NCBI RefSeq assembly: GCF_000407545.1
Contig: NZ_ASWH01000001.1
Span: 1,813,501 to 1,877,500, forward strand
Source: Enterococcus gilvus ATCC BAA-350
GTDB lineage: Bacteria > Bacillota > Bacilli > Lactobacillales > Enterococcaceae
Length of the DNA stretch: 64,000 nucleotides
Direction of reading: 5' to 3'
Made by a program: the position numbers and the translations under genes
In this document: positions 10,468 to 18,864 of the stretch, piece by piece
Position numbering within the stretch: the first letter of the stretch is position 1
Layout of the letters: each line of letters opens with the position of its first letter
The notes under the pieces: model-generated
What the model was told of the DNA's origin: nothing
What the model saw: the letters and a program-made list of their open reading frames with translations, nothing else
Databases searched by the model: none

Positions 10468-12582
10468 TTGAAAAAACTAAAAGCTCCTGCATTTTTGAAT
10501 AAACGTCTCGGCTTTTATGCGTTACTGACATTCTTATTATGGGCGAAAAGTATTTTTGCATACTTATTTGAATTCAATTTAGGGATCGAAAGTCTGACAC
10601 AGTATTTCATCCTTTTTATTAATCCGATCGCATCGACAATGTTTCTACTGTCGATCGCTTTATATGTTCGACGTTCGAAAGCATCCTATTTAACGATGAT
10701 GATCATTTACGCACTGGCAAGTATTTTATTGTTTGCTAACGTCGTATATTATCGTGAATTTACCGACTTCATCACCGTCAACACCTTTTTAGGCGCTGGG
10801 AAAGTTGCCAGCGGTCTAGGTGAAAGCGCGGTTCGACTCTTTCGTCCGTTTGATCTTTTATACCTGATCGATATCGTGATTTTACCGATTCTATTGTGGC
10901 GTAAAAAAATCAAAGAAGAAGAACGTCCTGTTCGTGCACGAATGGCCTTCGCAATGACGGCTCTTTCGATCATGATCTTCTCAGGAAATCTTTTCTTAGC
11001 CGAAGCAGATCGTCCAGAATTACTGACTCGTACCTTCTCTCGCGACTATTTGATCAAATATCTTGGTGTTAATGCCTTCACTGTTTATGACGGTATCCAA
11101 ACGTATAAGACCAACCAAGTCCGCGCCGAAGCAAGTCCGAATGACTTAAAAGAAGTTGAGAATTATGTAAAAGAACATCATGCGGCACCGAATAGTGAGT
11201 ATTTTGGACTTGCTAAAGGACGCAACGTGATCACGATCCACTTAGAAAGCCTGCAGCAATTTGTGATCGACTACAAATTGAAGGATGAAAACGGACAAGA
11301 ACATGAAGTTACACCGTTCTTGAACAGTATTTTCCATAGCAACAGCACGTTTGCCTTTGACAATTTCTTCCACCAAGTAAAAGCCGGAAAAACCTCCGAT
11401 GCTGAGACCCTGATGGAAAATTCATTGTTTGGGCTGAACCAAGGCTCGCTGTTCTCGCAATTAGGCGGGAAAAACACCTTCCAAGCAGCTCCAGATATCT
11501 TGAAGCAGACAGAAAGCTATACGAGTGCGGCATTCCATGGGAACTCAGGAAGCTTCTGGAACCGTTCAGAAACGTATAAAAATCTCGGCTACGACTATTT
11601 CTTTGATTCTTCTTACTATGATGTAAATGACGAAAATTCATTCCAATATGGCTTGCATGACAAACCCTTCTTCCAACAATCTGTGAAGTACTTGGAACGT
11701 CTGCAACAGCCATTTTACTCAAAATTTATCGCCGTATCGAACCACTATCCATACAGTGAATTCAAGAATGACGAAGCTGGATTCCCTATGGCAAACACGA
11801 GCGATGAAACAATCAACGGCTACTTTGCCACAGCGAACTATTTAGATAAAGCTGTCGAAGAATTCTTCAATTATCTAAAAGCTTCTGGTTTGTATGATAA
11901 TTCGATCATTGTTATGTACGGCGACCACTACGGGATCTCGAATTCAAGAAATCCTGATTTGGCACCATTACTAGGCAAGTCTAAAGAAACGTGGTCAAAC
12001 TTTGACAACGCACAAATGCAGCGTGTGCCTTATATGGTTCACATTCCTGGTCAAGAAAAAGGCGGCATCAACCATACCTATGGTGGTGAAGTCGATGCCT
12101 TGCCAACGTTGCTTCATCTGTTAGGAACAGACACGAGCAAGTACATCCAGCTAGGACAAGATTTGTTGTCTAAAGACAATAGCCAAATCGTTGCCTTCCG
12201 TGATGGGGATTATGTGACACCGAACTACACGTATTACAGCGGAAACTTGTATGACAATAAAAACGGCATGCCGATCTCTGAACCTAGCGAGATCCTTCAA
12301 AGACAAGCTGACGGTTGGAAAGAAGCTGTCTCCAAGCAATTGCATACGTCAGACAATATCAACAATGGCGACCTGCTCCGCTTCTATTCAGCTAGTGGTT
12401 TGAAACCAATCGATGCCTCTCAATTTGATTACAAAGACGGATTGAATAAGATGGAAAAAATCGAAAACAAACTAGGTGACAAATCAACCAGCATCTTTGA
12501 TCAGCACGGAAAGAAATCCACACAGGATCTTTACAAAACCGAGACATACAAGCAATACCAAGAACAAACTCCACAACAATAA
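10468..12582 (+). CDS. ltaS: Lipoteichoic acid synthase family protein
   Basis: Polymerises glycerol phosphate from phosphatidylglycerol on the outer face of the membrane. About five membrane segments lie in the first 200 residues, then a linker and an extracellular sulfatase-like domain. That domain has KAGKTSDAETLMENS, whose threonine matches the LtaS nucleophile, plus MYGDHYG and a C-terminal Lys/Gln-rich tail. I start at TTG 10468 because GAAAGGA lies 8 nt upstream and MKKLKAP precedes the first membrane helix; the open frame extends 26 codons further up with no ribosome binding site. The product is 704 residues. A strong terminator follows. Confidence 0.93.
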   Translation: MKKLKAPAFLNKRLGFYALLTFLLWAKSIFAYLFEFNLGIESLTQYFILFINPIASTMFLLSIALYVRRSKASYLTMMIIYALASILLFANVVYYREFTDFITVNTFLGAGKVASGLGESAVRLFRPFDLLYLIDIVILPILLWRKKIKEEERPVRARMAFAMTALSIMIFSGNLFLAEADRPELLTRTFSRDYLIKYLGVNAFTVYDGIQTYKTNQVRAEASPNDLKEVENYVKEHHAAPNSEYFGLAKGRNVITIHLESLQQFVIDYKLKDENGQEHEVTPFLNSIFHSNSTFAFDNFFHQVKAGKTSDAETLMENSLFGLNQGSLFSQLGGKNTFQAAPDILKQTESYTSAAFHGNSGSFWNRSETYKNLGYDYFFDSSYYDVNDENSFQYGLHDKPFFQQSVKYLERLQQPFYSKFIAVSNHYPYSEFKNDEAGFPMANTSDETINGYFATANYLDKAVEEFFNYLKASGLYDNSIIVMYGDHYGISNSRNPDLAPLLGKSKETWSNFDNAQMQRVPYMVHIPGQEKGGINHTYGGEVDALPTLLHLLGTDTSKYIQLGQDLLSKDNSQIVAFRDGDYVTPNYTYYSGNLYDNKNGMPISEPSEILQRQADGWKEAVSKQLHTSDNINNGDLLRFYSASGLKPIDASQFDYKDGLNKMEKIENKLGDKSTSIFDQHGKKSTQDLYKTETYKQYQEQTPQQ

Positions 12583-12591
12583 GTTGAATTC

Positions 12592-12629
12592 GAACCCCCT
12601 TCACCTAGATGTGAAGGGGGTTCTTTTAT
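12592..12629 (+). terminator. Intrinsic terminator of ltaS
   Basis: GAACCCCCTTCAC pairs perfectly with GTGAAGGGGGTTC around a short loop and is followed by TTTT. It starts 10 nt past the ltaS stop. Confidence 0.9.
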
Positions 12630-12707
12630 CTGCACGTATTTCTTCCGATAGAATTCATACTTCTTTCAAATTAGGATTTTATACTTATTCTTAAGAGGTG
12701 GCATTCT

Positions 12708-13364
12708 ATGGAACTTATTTCAACGACACTTTCAACAATTAAACGGCATCGTCTGCAATTTTCACTATCTTGGGTGATCTGTCTGGTCGCTCTCTTTGTG
12801 CTGACGAGCTTCAGTATGTTGAAATTGGTCTTGTATCAATTAGATTCCTCCAATCAAATTCAATTATTTACAGCAAAAGAAATTGATCAATTGCAGCGGT
12901 ATTTTTCTGACCGCCTGCTGATCAGTGGGCTTATTCTTTTTGTACTCTTGCTGGCCTTCTTTGGCTACAGAGTACACCAACAAAAAAAGGAGCCCCTTCC
13001 GAAAAAGAAAATATTCTATGCGATTGGCTTGGAATTCTTCATCGGTCTGATGATCGCTACGATTTGTCTCGTTTTGCTGTTTACTCTTTTTGAACCACTT
13101 TACCAAACGATTCTGCAATCGTTCTACCATCAGGCGTTAAACCAGATGAAAGAATTGCCCAACTTTGTGTTAAGCAATGGGACGAGCGGCATTGCCTATT
13201 CGATCCGTTCCTCTCTTTCGTTTGAATTATCTTCTACGACATTGCTGGATTTATTCTTCGTCTCGCTTTTCAAAGCTGTTTCTTATATCTTTCTCTCTCT
13301 TTGCGTATTGATCCTCTCCTTCTATCTGATAAATACTTCCTTCAAAAAGGCGAATGTCCGTTAA
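12708..13364 (+). CDS. Unknown integral membrane protein
   Basis: A 218-residue protein that I do not recognise. It has four hydrophobic segments, around residues 18-40, 70-88, 103-128 and 185-212, joined by basic loops such as HQQKKEPLPKKKI. The ATG follows AAGAGGTGG by about 6 nt. It sits alone between the ltaS terminator and its own terminator, whose stem overlaps its last codons. No catalytic motif is visible. Confidence 0.7.
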   Translation: MELISTTLSTIKRHRLQFSLSWVICLVALFVLTSFSMLKLVLYQLDSSNQIQLFTAKEIDQLQRYFSDRLLISGLILFVLLLAFFGYRVHQQKKEPLPKKKIFYAIGLEFFIGLMIATICLVLLFTLFEPLYQTILQSFYHQALNQMKELPNFVLSNGTSGIAYSIRSSLSFELSSTTLLDLFFVSLFKAVSYIFLSLCVLILSFYLINTSFKKANVR

Positions 13365-13392
13365 ACACGAACATTCGCCTTTAAATTTGTTC
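13348..13392 (+). terminator. Terminator overlapping the end of the membrane protein gene
   Basis: AGGCGAATGT inside the last codons pairs with ACATTCGCCT, followed by a T-rich tract. Confidence 0.75.
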
Positions 13393-13448
13393 TTTACTAA
13401 AAGTTATGATTGAAAGTCGATCGTTCCTTCATTATACTAAAAAAGTAT

Positions 13449-13468
13449 TCGGTTTTTACCGATATAAT
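13449..13468 (+). promoter_or_regulatory. TATAAT box with adjoining TCGG-CCGA palindrome
   Basis: A consensus -10 hexamer TATAAT at 13463-13468 is abutted by the inverted repeat TCGG-N6-CCGA (13449-13462). The left arm, read on the other strand, gives AAAACCGAATACT, close to a Firmicute PurBox core (CCGAAC). That would fit a purine permease, but only a single weak box is seen and no clear -35 exists. Confidence 0.35.
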
Positions 13469-13498
13469 GAACTTATTCTTAAGGAGCGTTTAATTATA

Positions 13499-14938
13499 AT
13501 GGAGAAATTCTTTAAATTGAAAGAGCACGGCACCAACATTTCCACTGAAGTAATGGCAGGAATCACTACATTCTTTGCTATGAGTTATATTTTATTCGTG
13601 AATCCGACCATCTTGTCTGCTTCAGGGATGCCTTTCCAAGCAGTATTTTTGGCAACGATCATCGCTTCGGTCATCGGCACGTTAGTCATGGGACTATTTG
13701 CCAATGTTCCTTACGCACAAGCACCCGGTATGGGATTGAATGCGTTCTTCACCTATACCGTCGTTTTCGGACTAGGTTATTCGTGGCAACAAGCGTTAGC
13801 AATGGTGTTTATCTGTGGGATCATTAATATTTTGATCACTGTTACAAAGATTCGTAAACTGATCATTCATGCAATTCCAGAAAGTATGCAGCATGCAATC
13901 GGCGGTGGGATCGGGATCTTTGTCGCTTATGTGGGGATCAAAAATGCGGGACTTCTTTCCTTTAGTGCTGATTCTTCTGCTATTACCAGCAGTGTTGTTG
14001 AAGGCGGCAAAGCGACCAATGTGACTATCAACAGCGGAATCGTTCCTGCGTTAGCAAACTTCAACAATGCACCGATCTTGTTAGCTGTGATCGGCTTGGT
14101 GCTGACAACTATTTTAGTCGTAAAAAACGTTCGTGGAGCGATCTTGATTGGGATCGTGGTCACGACCTTATTAGGAATTCCTATGGGTGTGGTTCAATTA
14201 GGCGCAATTGATTGGCACGCCAATTCATTAGGCAGCTCGATCCAAGAATTAGGGACGACCTTTGGTGCCGCTTTTGGTTCTGAAGGTATGGGTTCTCTGT
14301 TTTCAAATTCTGCAAAATTACCGCAAGTGTTAATGACGATCTTGGCCTTCAGTCTTTCTGATACTTTCGATACGATCGGAACCTTCATCGGTACGGGCCG
14401 TCGGACAGGAATCTTCTCAAAAGAAGACGAAAACGCACTTGAAAATGACTCTCGCGGGTTTAAAACGAAAATGGATAAAGCCTTATTCGCAGATGCGATC
14501 GCAACATCTATCGGTGCGATTTTTGGAACATCAAACACGACAACGTATGTTGAATCGGCTGCTGGGATCGGCGCTGGCGGACGGACTGGTCTGACGTCGA
14601 TCGTCGTTGCACTTCTCTTTGCCCTAAGCAGCTTGTTCTCACCACTGATCGCCGTAGTTCCGGCGCAAGCAACTGCTCCTGCATTGATCTTGGTCGGTGT
14701 CATGATGCTGGCTTCTTTCGCTGATATCAACTGGTTAGACTTAGAAGAAGCGGTTCCTGCTTTCTTTGCCAGTGTCTTTATGGGATTATGCTACAGCATC
14801 TCTTACGGGATCGCTGCCGGCTTCATTTTCTACACCATCGTTAAAGTGATCAAAGGAAAAACAAAAGAAATTTCGCCTATTCTTTGGGTCGTAGATATTT
14901 TATTCATCATGAACTTTATCATCTTAGCAATTCTGTAG
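13499..14938 (+). CDS. NCS2 family purine permease (PbuG/PbuO-like)
   Basis: A 479-residue proton-coupled nucleobase transporter with about 13 hydrophobic segments. Family hallmarks include EVMAGITTFFAMSYILFVNP at the N-terminus, YAQAPGMGLNAFFTY, and the SDTFDTIGTFIGTGRR and GTSNTTTYVESAAGI segments of the AzgA-like (adenine/guanine/hypoxanthine) subfamily. The start is the ATG at 13499 with AAGGAG 12 nt before it; an upstream open extension lacks a ribosome binding site. Which purine is carried cannot be read from sequence. No purine riboswitch is visible in the short leader. Confidence 0.9.
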   Translation: MEKFFKLKEHGTNISTEVMAGITTFFAMSYILFVNPTILSASGMPFQAVFLATIIASVIGTLVMGLFANVPYAQAPGMGLNAFFTYTVVFGLGYSWQQALAMVFICGIINILITVTKIRKLIIHAIPESMQHAIGGGIGIFVAYVGIKNAGLLSFSADSSAITSSVVEGGKATNVTINSGIVPALANFNNAPILLAVIGLVLTTILVVKNVRGAILIGIVVTTLLGIPMGVVQLGAIDWHANSLGSSIQELGTTFGAAFGSEGMGSLFSNSAKLPQVLMTILAFSLSDTFDTIGTFIGTGRRTGIFSKEDENALENDSRGFKTKMDKALFADAIATSIGAIFGTSNTTTYVESAAGIGAGGRTGLTSIVVALLFALSSLFSPLIAVVPAQATAPALILVGVMMLASFADINWLDLEEAVPAFFASVFMGLCYSISYGIAAGFIFYTIVKVIKGKTKEISPILWVVDILFIMNFIILAIL

Positions 14939-14960
14939 AGAAACATCCTTACAAACAAAA

Positions 14961-15000
14961 AAAGAATCGTCTCCCATTAAGCGGGTGACGATTCTTTTTT
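14961..15000. terminator. Bidirectional terminator, NCS2 permease / histidine kinase
   Basis: AAAGAATCGTC pairs with GACGATTCTTT, flanked by A and T runs. Its minus-strand use overlaps the last codons of the histidine kinase gene. Confidence 0.85.
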
Positions 15001-16467
15001 CTCTTCATTTTGATCCGTGTCCTCAGGTTTATCTGGAAAGACGACCGTAAACGTCGTTCCTTTGTCCAAAGCACTCACCACTTCGATCGTTCCATTGTGG
15101 AGGCGAACAAGCTCTTGTACGATGGATAATCCTAACCCCGATTCCCCGTATTTTGTATTTTTCCGTGACGGATCGGCTTTGTAATAACGATCCCAAATAT
15201 TTTTCACCTGGTTCTCCGTCATTCCGATGCCGGTATCTGCAATACTGATCTCTGTCGCCTTTTCCAGCTTCTTGATGGCCACAGTGATCGTTCCATTCGT
15301 GGTAAACTGGATCGCATTTTGGATCAGATTTACCAGCACCTGAACAAACCGGTCATAATCTGCATACACATCGATCGGCGCGTCCGCCTGTAAGATCAAT
15401 TCATCCCCTGAAGCCTCCGCTTTCCCATGCAATTGAGAAACTAGTGTAGAGACGGCCTCCGTCGCGTTGAATTTCTGCAAGACAACACTGATCTGGTTGG
15501 TGCGTATTTTTTCATAGTCCAGATTTTCATTGACCAATCGGATCAGCCGAGACGTTTCGTTTTGCATCAGTTTGATAGCCTTCTCTTTTTGGTTCTCAGG
15601 AATCGCATTGTATTGCAATCCTTCCAATAACCCATTGATCGTCGTCAACGGGGTGCGCATCTCATGAGACGCATCCGCCATGAATTGCTTCCGACGTTCT
15701 TCCTGACGTTCGATTTCCTCCTGTGACGCCTTCAAAGAGACCGTCATTTGATTGAAATCATCCGCCAAGTCATCAAACTCATCGCGATTTCGGTTCGGAA
15801 CGATCACGTCAAAGTTTCCTGATGCCACTTCTTTTGTTGCCGAGCGCATCCGATTGATCCGCTTCACCTGCTGCGTGGCAAAGAAATAACTAACTATGAT
15901 GGCAATGATCGAGGCGATGATAAACGCCTTGAACAAATCGGTCACGATCGAGTTGACACTCGACTCGACATTCATCGCCGGCTGACTCACCAGTAGAACA
16001 CCGAAAAATTCACCGTTTGTAAAAAACGGCACCATGGCATAGGACGTTGTTTGATTCTGCCCCATGACATTTTTTGAACTCGTCTCTTTCTGCTGCTGCC
16101 CGACCTTCAATGCCTTCCATTGTTCGTCACTTACCAAATGCTGATTGACTTTCCCCGATTTCTCAGGGTATTGCACGTTCCGATCCTTATCGATAAAAAC
16201 AAAGGAAACATCCTGTTGATTAAGACTTGATTCAGTCACGCCGATCGCAAATTGGAAGATTTCATTGCTGGACATGCCTTCAAAACGAATGTCTCGACTC
16301 AAGGAATTGTTATTCTTCTCCATCGATTCCGCATAGCCCAGCAATTCCTTGTAGTTATTGTCCTCCAGCGTCTTGCGGGTGAACTGCGTAAACGACAGCC
16401 CCAGCGTCAGCAAAATCAATAGGATCAACCCGCCAAAAGCCAGCAATTGTTGGTAAAGGTATTTCAT
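14977..16467 (-). CDS. Sensor histidine kinase (YclK-like)
   Basis: A 496-residue membrane kinase. Membrane helix 1 is near residues 8-28, an extracytoplasmic sensor domain spans about 30-175, and helix 2 is near 179-198. A HAMP linker follows, then HisKA with SHEMRTPLTT (phospho-acceptor His268) and a HATPase domain with NLIQNAIQFT, DTGIGM and GLGLSIV. The acidic C-terminal tail after position 475 is not conserved. The start overlaps the response regulator stop by 4 nt (ATGA), so the two are co-translated. The stimulus is unknown. Confidence 0.93.
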   Translation of the reverse strand: MKYLYQQLLAFGGLILLILLTLGLSFTQFTRKTLEDNNYKELLGYAESMEKNNNSLSRDIRFEGMSSNEIFQFAIGVTESSLNQQDVSFVFIDKDRNVQYPEKSGKVNQHLVSDEQWKALKVGQQQKETSSKNVMGQNQTTSYAMVPFFTNGEFFGVLLVSQPAMNVESSVNSIVTDLFKAFIIASIIAIIVSYFFATQQVKRINRMRSATKEVASGNFDVIVPNRNRDEFDDLADDFNQMTVSLKASQEEIERQEERRKQFMADASHEMRTPLTTINGLLEGLQYNAIPENQKEKAIKLMQNETSRLIRLVNENLDYEKIRTNQISVVLQKFNATEAVSTLVSQLHGKAEASGDELILQADAPIDVYADYDRFVQVLVNLIQNAIQFTTNGTITVAIKKLEKATEISIADTGIGMTENQVKNIWDRYYKADPSRKNTKYGESGLGLSIVQELVRLHNGTIEVVSALDKGTTFTVVFPDKPEDTDQNEEKKESSPA

Positions 16468-17186
16468 CGACCAACCTCGGTGTCATCAAATTTGTAGCCT
16501 ACGCCCCAAACAGTTTGGATGACTTGTGCACCGACCTTCTCAATTTTTTGACGCAATTTCTTGATATGCGCATCCACTGTACGCTCGTCACCAAAGTACT
16601 GATAATCCCAAACCAGCTCAAGCAATTGTTCACGGGTAAATACTTGCCGCGGTTTTTTCGCCATCGTATACAGTAAGTCGAATTCTTTCGGTGTCAGCCC
16701 TTCAATCGGCTGATCATCTAAATAGGCTTCCCGAGTTTTTAAATTCATTTTAAAATGATCCGTCTGGATATCAAAGCTGTCGCTTGATGTCGCGGACTCT
16801 TTTTGCGGCTCTGACGTCAATTCACTGCGACGGTGCAACGCCTTGATTCGTGCAATCAATGTCAGCGGTGAGAACGGCTTCGTGACATAGTCGTCCGCGC
16901 CCATTTCCAATCCAATGACTTGATCACTTTCAGAATCTCTTGCTGTCAGCATGATGATCGGCACTGTTTTAGAAACTTTGCGAATCTCACGACCGACTTC
17001 CATGCCGTCCATCCCTGGTAAATTCAGATCAAGCGTGATCATATCCCATTTTTCAGGGTCCGCTTTAAAGGTGTCTAGCCCTTCTTTTCCGTCGTATTTA
17101 AATTCTGCTTCCCAACCTTCGTTCAAAAAAAACATCTGCATCATCTCAGAAACGGACTCGTTGTCTTCGATCATTAAAATATTCAT
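16464..17186 (-). CDS. OmpR-family response regulator (YclJ-like)
   Basis: A 240-residue regulator. The receiver domain has the acidic pair ED at 7-8, phospho-acceptor Asp53 in TLDLNLPG, and VTKPF. The C-terminal winged helix has LTPKEFDLL and DERTVDAHIKKLRQKI. The text closely matches the Bacillus YclJ type (SDQVIGLEMGADDYVTKPFS and the TVWGVGYKF ending). It is first in the operon with its cognate kinase. Its targets are unknown. Confidence 0.93.
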   Translation of the reverse strand: MNILMIEDNESVSEMMQMFFLNEGWEAEFKYDGKEGLDTFKADPEKWDMITLDLNLPGMDGMEVGREIRKVSKTVPIIMLTARDSESDQVIGLEMGADDYVTKPFSPLTLIARIKALHRRSELTSEPQKESATSSDSFDIQTDHFKMNLKTREAYLDDQPIEGLTPKEFDLLYTMAKKPRQVFTREQLLELVWDYQYFGDERTVDAHIKKLRQKIEKVGAQVIQTVWGVGYKFDDTEVGR

Positions 17187-17340
17187 ACATTAACCCCCTG
17201 ATATCGTCTGATTCTCATTATAAGTATACTCTATTTCATTTTTTTCAACCATTACCTTACCCGTATCTTCATTAACAATTTGTTTTTTCTTCAATTTTTT
17301 CACAGGAATCTGAAAAATTTCTTTTGAATCATTTACATCT

Positions 17341-17369
17341 TTGCATTTTTTATAACGGGATGGTATACT
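17341..17369 (+). promoter_or_regulatory. Promoter of ssrA
   Basis: TTGCAT and TATACT are separated by 17 nt, placing the start site about 20 nt before the mature tmRNA 5' end. A minus-strand open frame over this stretch is a chance ORF. Confidence 0.7.
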
Positions 17370-17396
17370 TTCTCTTGCAGTAAAATTATTCATAAA

Positions 17397-17760
17397 GGGG
17401 ACGTTACGGATTCGACAGGCATAGTTTGAGCCTGAATTGCGCTTCGTAGGTTACGTCTACGTAAAAACGTTACAGTTAAATATAACTGCTAAAAACAACA
17501 ATAACTCTTACGCTTTAGCTGCCTAAAAACAGTTAGCGTAGATCCTCTCGGTATCGCCCATGTGCTCGAGTAAGGGTCCTATTCTAAGTGGGATACGTAT
17601 CAACTTTCCGTCTGTAAGTTGATAAAGAGCCTATCAGACTAGCAATGTCCGCGGCCTGTCATGCGGCAGAGGGCAAAGCGAAATTTAAATAGTATGACTA
17701 TGAGCGTAGATTTTTAGGTGTCGATGTGTTTGGACGCGGGTTCGACTCCCGCCGTCTCCA
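17397..17760 (+). ncRNA. ssrA: tmRNA (transfer-messenger RNA)
   Basis: Rescues stalled ribosomes with SmpB and adds a degradation tag. The 5' end GGGGACGTTACGGATTCGACAGGC and the 3' GGTTCGACTCCCGCCGTCTCCA form the tRNA-like domain; GGGGACG pairs with CGTCTCC with one G-U. The terminal CCA is not encoded after the discriminator A. The tag frame starts at GCT 17488 and ends with TAA at 17524-17526, encoding AKNNNNSYALAA, an enterococcal-type tag with four consecutive Asn. Pseudoknot-forming pairs fill the rest. Confidence 0.97.
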
Positions 17761-17783
17761 TTAAAGAGTTCGATCCATTTCAA

Positions 17784-17827
17784 AACGATTCAGATCCTTT
17801 GCTACTCGGGATCGGATCGTTTTTTAT
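17784..17827 (+). terminator. Intrinsic terminator of ssrA
   Basis: AACGATTC-GATCC pairs with GGATC-GATCGTT, followed by T6. It begins 24 nt after the mature tmRNA end. Confidence 0.85.
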
Positions 17828-17845
17828 TTTGGATTGTTTACGAAA

Positions 17846-17881
17846 CAAGAGCCAAACAACAGCTAGGTTGTTCGGCTCTTG
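17846..17881 (-). terminator. Probable terminator of the small gene at 17930-18130
   Basis: A long stem, CAAGAGCC-ACAAC with GTTGT-GGCTCTTG, has a 6-nt loop. The T tract on the minus strand is short (TTTC), so termination strength is doubtful. Confidence 0.45.
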
Positions 17882-17929
17882 TATGAGGTCTCTTACTTTA
17901 AACACGCCTTCGTTGCTCTTTCTAATACG

Positions 17930-18130
17930 TTATTCTTCAACTTCCTGCAGCACCTCTTGTTCTAGTTCTACGAAGAAAAATTGCAGCTGATGGGGAGAAA
18001 CATACACAATCAACCGTTCTTTGGAGACATCTGTTGCAAGTGCTGGATAGACTTGCTCCGTTCCAGGGTTCCCGTGAAACAACTCCTTTAAAGCAACCTC
18101 CAAACCAGCATTGATAAATGGATTCAGCAT
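17930..18130 (-). CDS. Small hypothetical protein, 66 residues
   Basis: Not recognised. The ATG at 18130 has AAGGGAG 9 nt upstream, while an open extension further up has none. The protein is soluble, with an amphipathic N-terminus (NPFINAGLEVALKELF), a central hydrophobic strand RLIVYV, and an acidic end (ELEQEVLQEVEE). It could bind a partner through that acidic tail; this is a guess. It is monocistronic, facing tmRNA tail-to-tail. Confidence 0.55.
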   Translation of the reverse strand: MLNPFINAGLEVALKELFHGNPGTEQVYPALATDVSKERLIVYVSPHQLQFFFVELEQEVLQEVEE

Positions 18131-18286
18131 TTTCGTCGCTCCCTTTCTTTCGTATCTTTTCTTACCTCCATTATACCCGCGAAGACAGCCGAACATTTCA
18201 TTTCTTAAAAAAAGTACGTTTTATTAAATAAAAGATTTTTTATTTCTCGTGACCTCATAAAAAACAGCAGTACCACCGCCCTTTTT

Positions 18287-18360
18287 TGCCGCAAATGAGA
18301 TAAAAGCCTTTTAGACCAAAGGACAACAGCAGTCTCTCATAACTTTTCTGCGGTTTTTTG
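18287..18360 (+). ncRNA. Structured, terminator-ended RNA element
   Basis: A two-part stem, CCGCA plus ATGAGA (18289-18300), pairs with TCTCAT and TGCGG (18335-18353) around an inner hairpin CCTTT/AAAGG, then T6. The size and arrangement suit a small RNA 3' end or a leader element. No gene lies just upstream on this strand, so it does not look like a simple terminator for an annotated gene. The 18131-18456 gap holds no other feature that I can see apart from the leader of the next gene. Confidence 0.4.
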
Positions 18361-18456
18361 TCTTATAAAATAAAAAAATTTCTATTATGAGCATATGAAT
18401 ATGGCGCTTCTAGTAACTGTGGTACTGTTGAACCAATCAGAAGGGAGGGTTTACAG

Positions 18457-18663
18457 ATGAAATATCTAGATATTATCGCGCTTATATTGTTGATTGTCGG
18501 TGGCATTAATTGGTTATTAGTAGGTCTTTTTGAATATGATTTAGTTGCAGCAATATCTGGTGGAAGCACAGCGATCCTTGCTAAAATTATTTACATCGTG
18601 GTCGGACTATGTGCGCTTTACTGTTTAAAATTTATCCCTGGAATTGCGAATCGCACTGAATAA
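18457..18663 (+). CDS. DUF378 family small membrane protein
   Basis: A 68-residue protein with two hydrophobic helices (about residues 4-26 and 41-62) and the family's GGINWLLVGLF motif, as in Bacillus YuzA. An excellent AAGGGAGG ribosome binding site lies 8 nt before the ATG. Function is unknown. It is a single gene with a strong terminator. Confidence 0.85.
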   Translation: MKYLDIIALILLIVGGINWLLVGLFEYDLVAAISGGSTAILAKIIYIVVGLCALYCLKFIPGIANRTE

Positions 18664-18717
18664 ATCCGTTGGTCTTTTGTTGAACAACTAAGATCATGAA
18701 CAATAGATATCAAAAGA

Positions 18718-18750
18718 AGCTCTCGGCTTGCAAGCCAAGAGCTTTTTTTG
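18718..18750 (+). terminator. Intrinsic terminator of the DUF378 gene
   Basis: AGCTCT-GGCTTG pairs with CAAGCC-AGAGCT, followed by T7. Confidence 0.9.
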
Positions 18751-18762
18751 TGTGCTAAAAAA

Positions 18763-18864
18763 TTACTCAATAATCAGTGGAATCAGCTTATAGGAAACTT
18801 TTTGCTTATACTCTTTGTAGCCTTTCAATAAAGCTTCGAGTACTTCTTCTTTTAGCGAAACGGA
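18763..18864 (-). pseudogene. C-terminal relic resembling isoprenylcysteine methyltransferase-like proteins
   Basis: Directly after and overlapping the ecfT stop, in another frame, the minus strand encodes 33 residues: EEVLEALLKGYKEYKQKV, then SYKLIPLIIE and TAA. The frame has an upstream stop at 18865-18867 and no start codon with a ribosome binding site. The YKEYKQKV-x-x-x-LIP pattern recalls the tail of ICMT/phospholipid-methyltransferase family membrane proteins (GEEYKEYKKRVPxxIP). It looks like the remnant of a deleted gene; the family link is tentative. Confidence 0.4.

Noticed and set aside
13400..13498. Purine riboswitch in front of the NCS2 permease
   Set aside because: The leader is too short and lacks the conserved junction sequences; only a TATAAT and a small palindrome are seen.
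17190..17393. Minus-strand open frame of 67 codons upstream of tmRNA
   Set aside because: It covers the ssrA promoter, has no ribosome binding site, and has a low-complexity Lys/Asn-rich composition typical of AT-rich chance frames.
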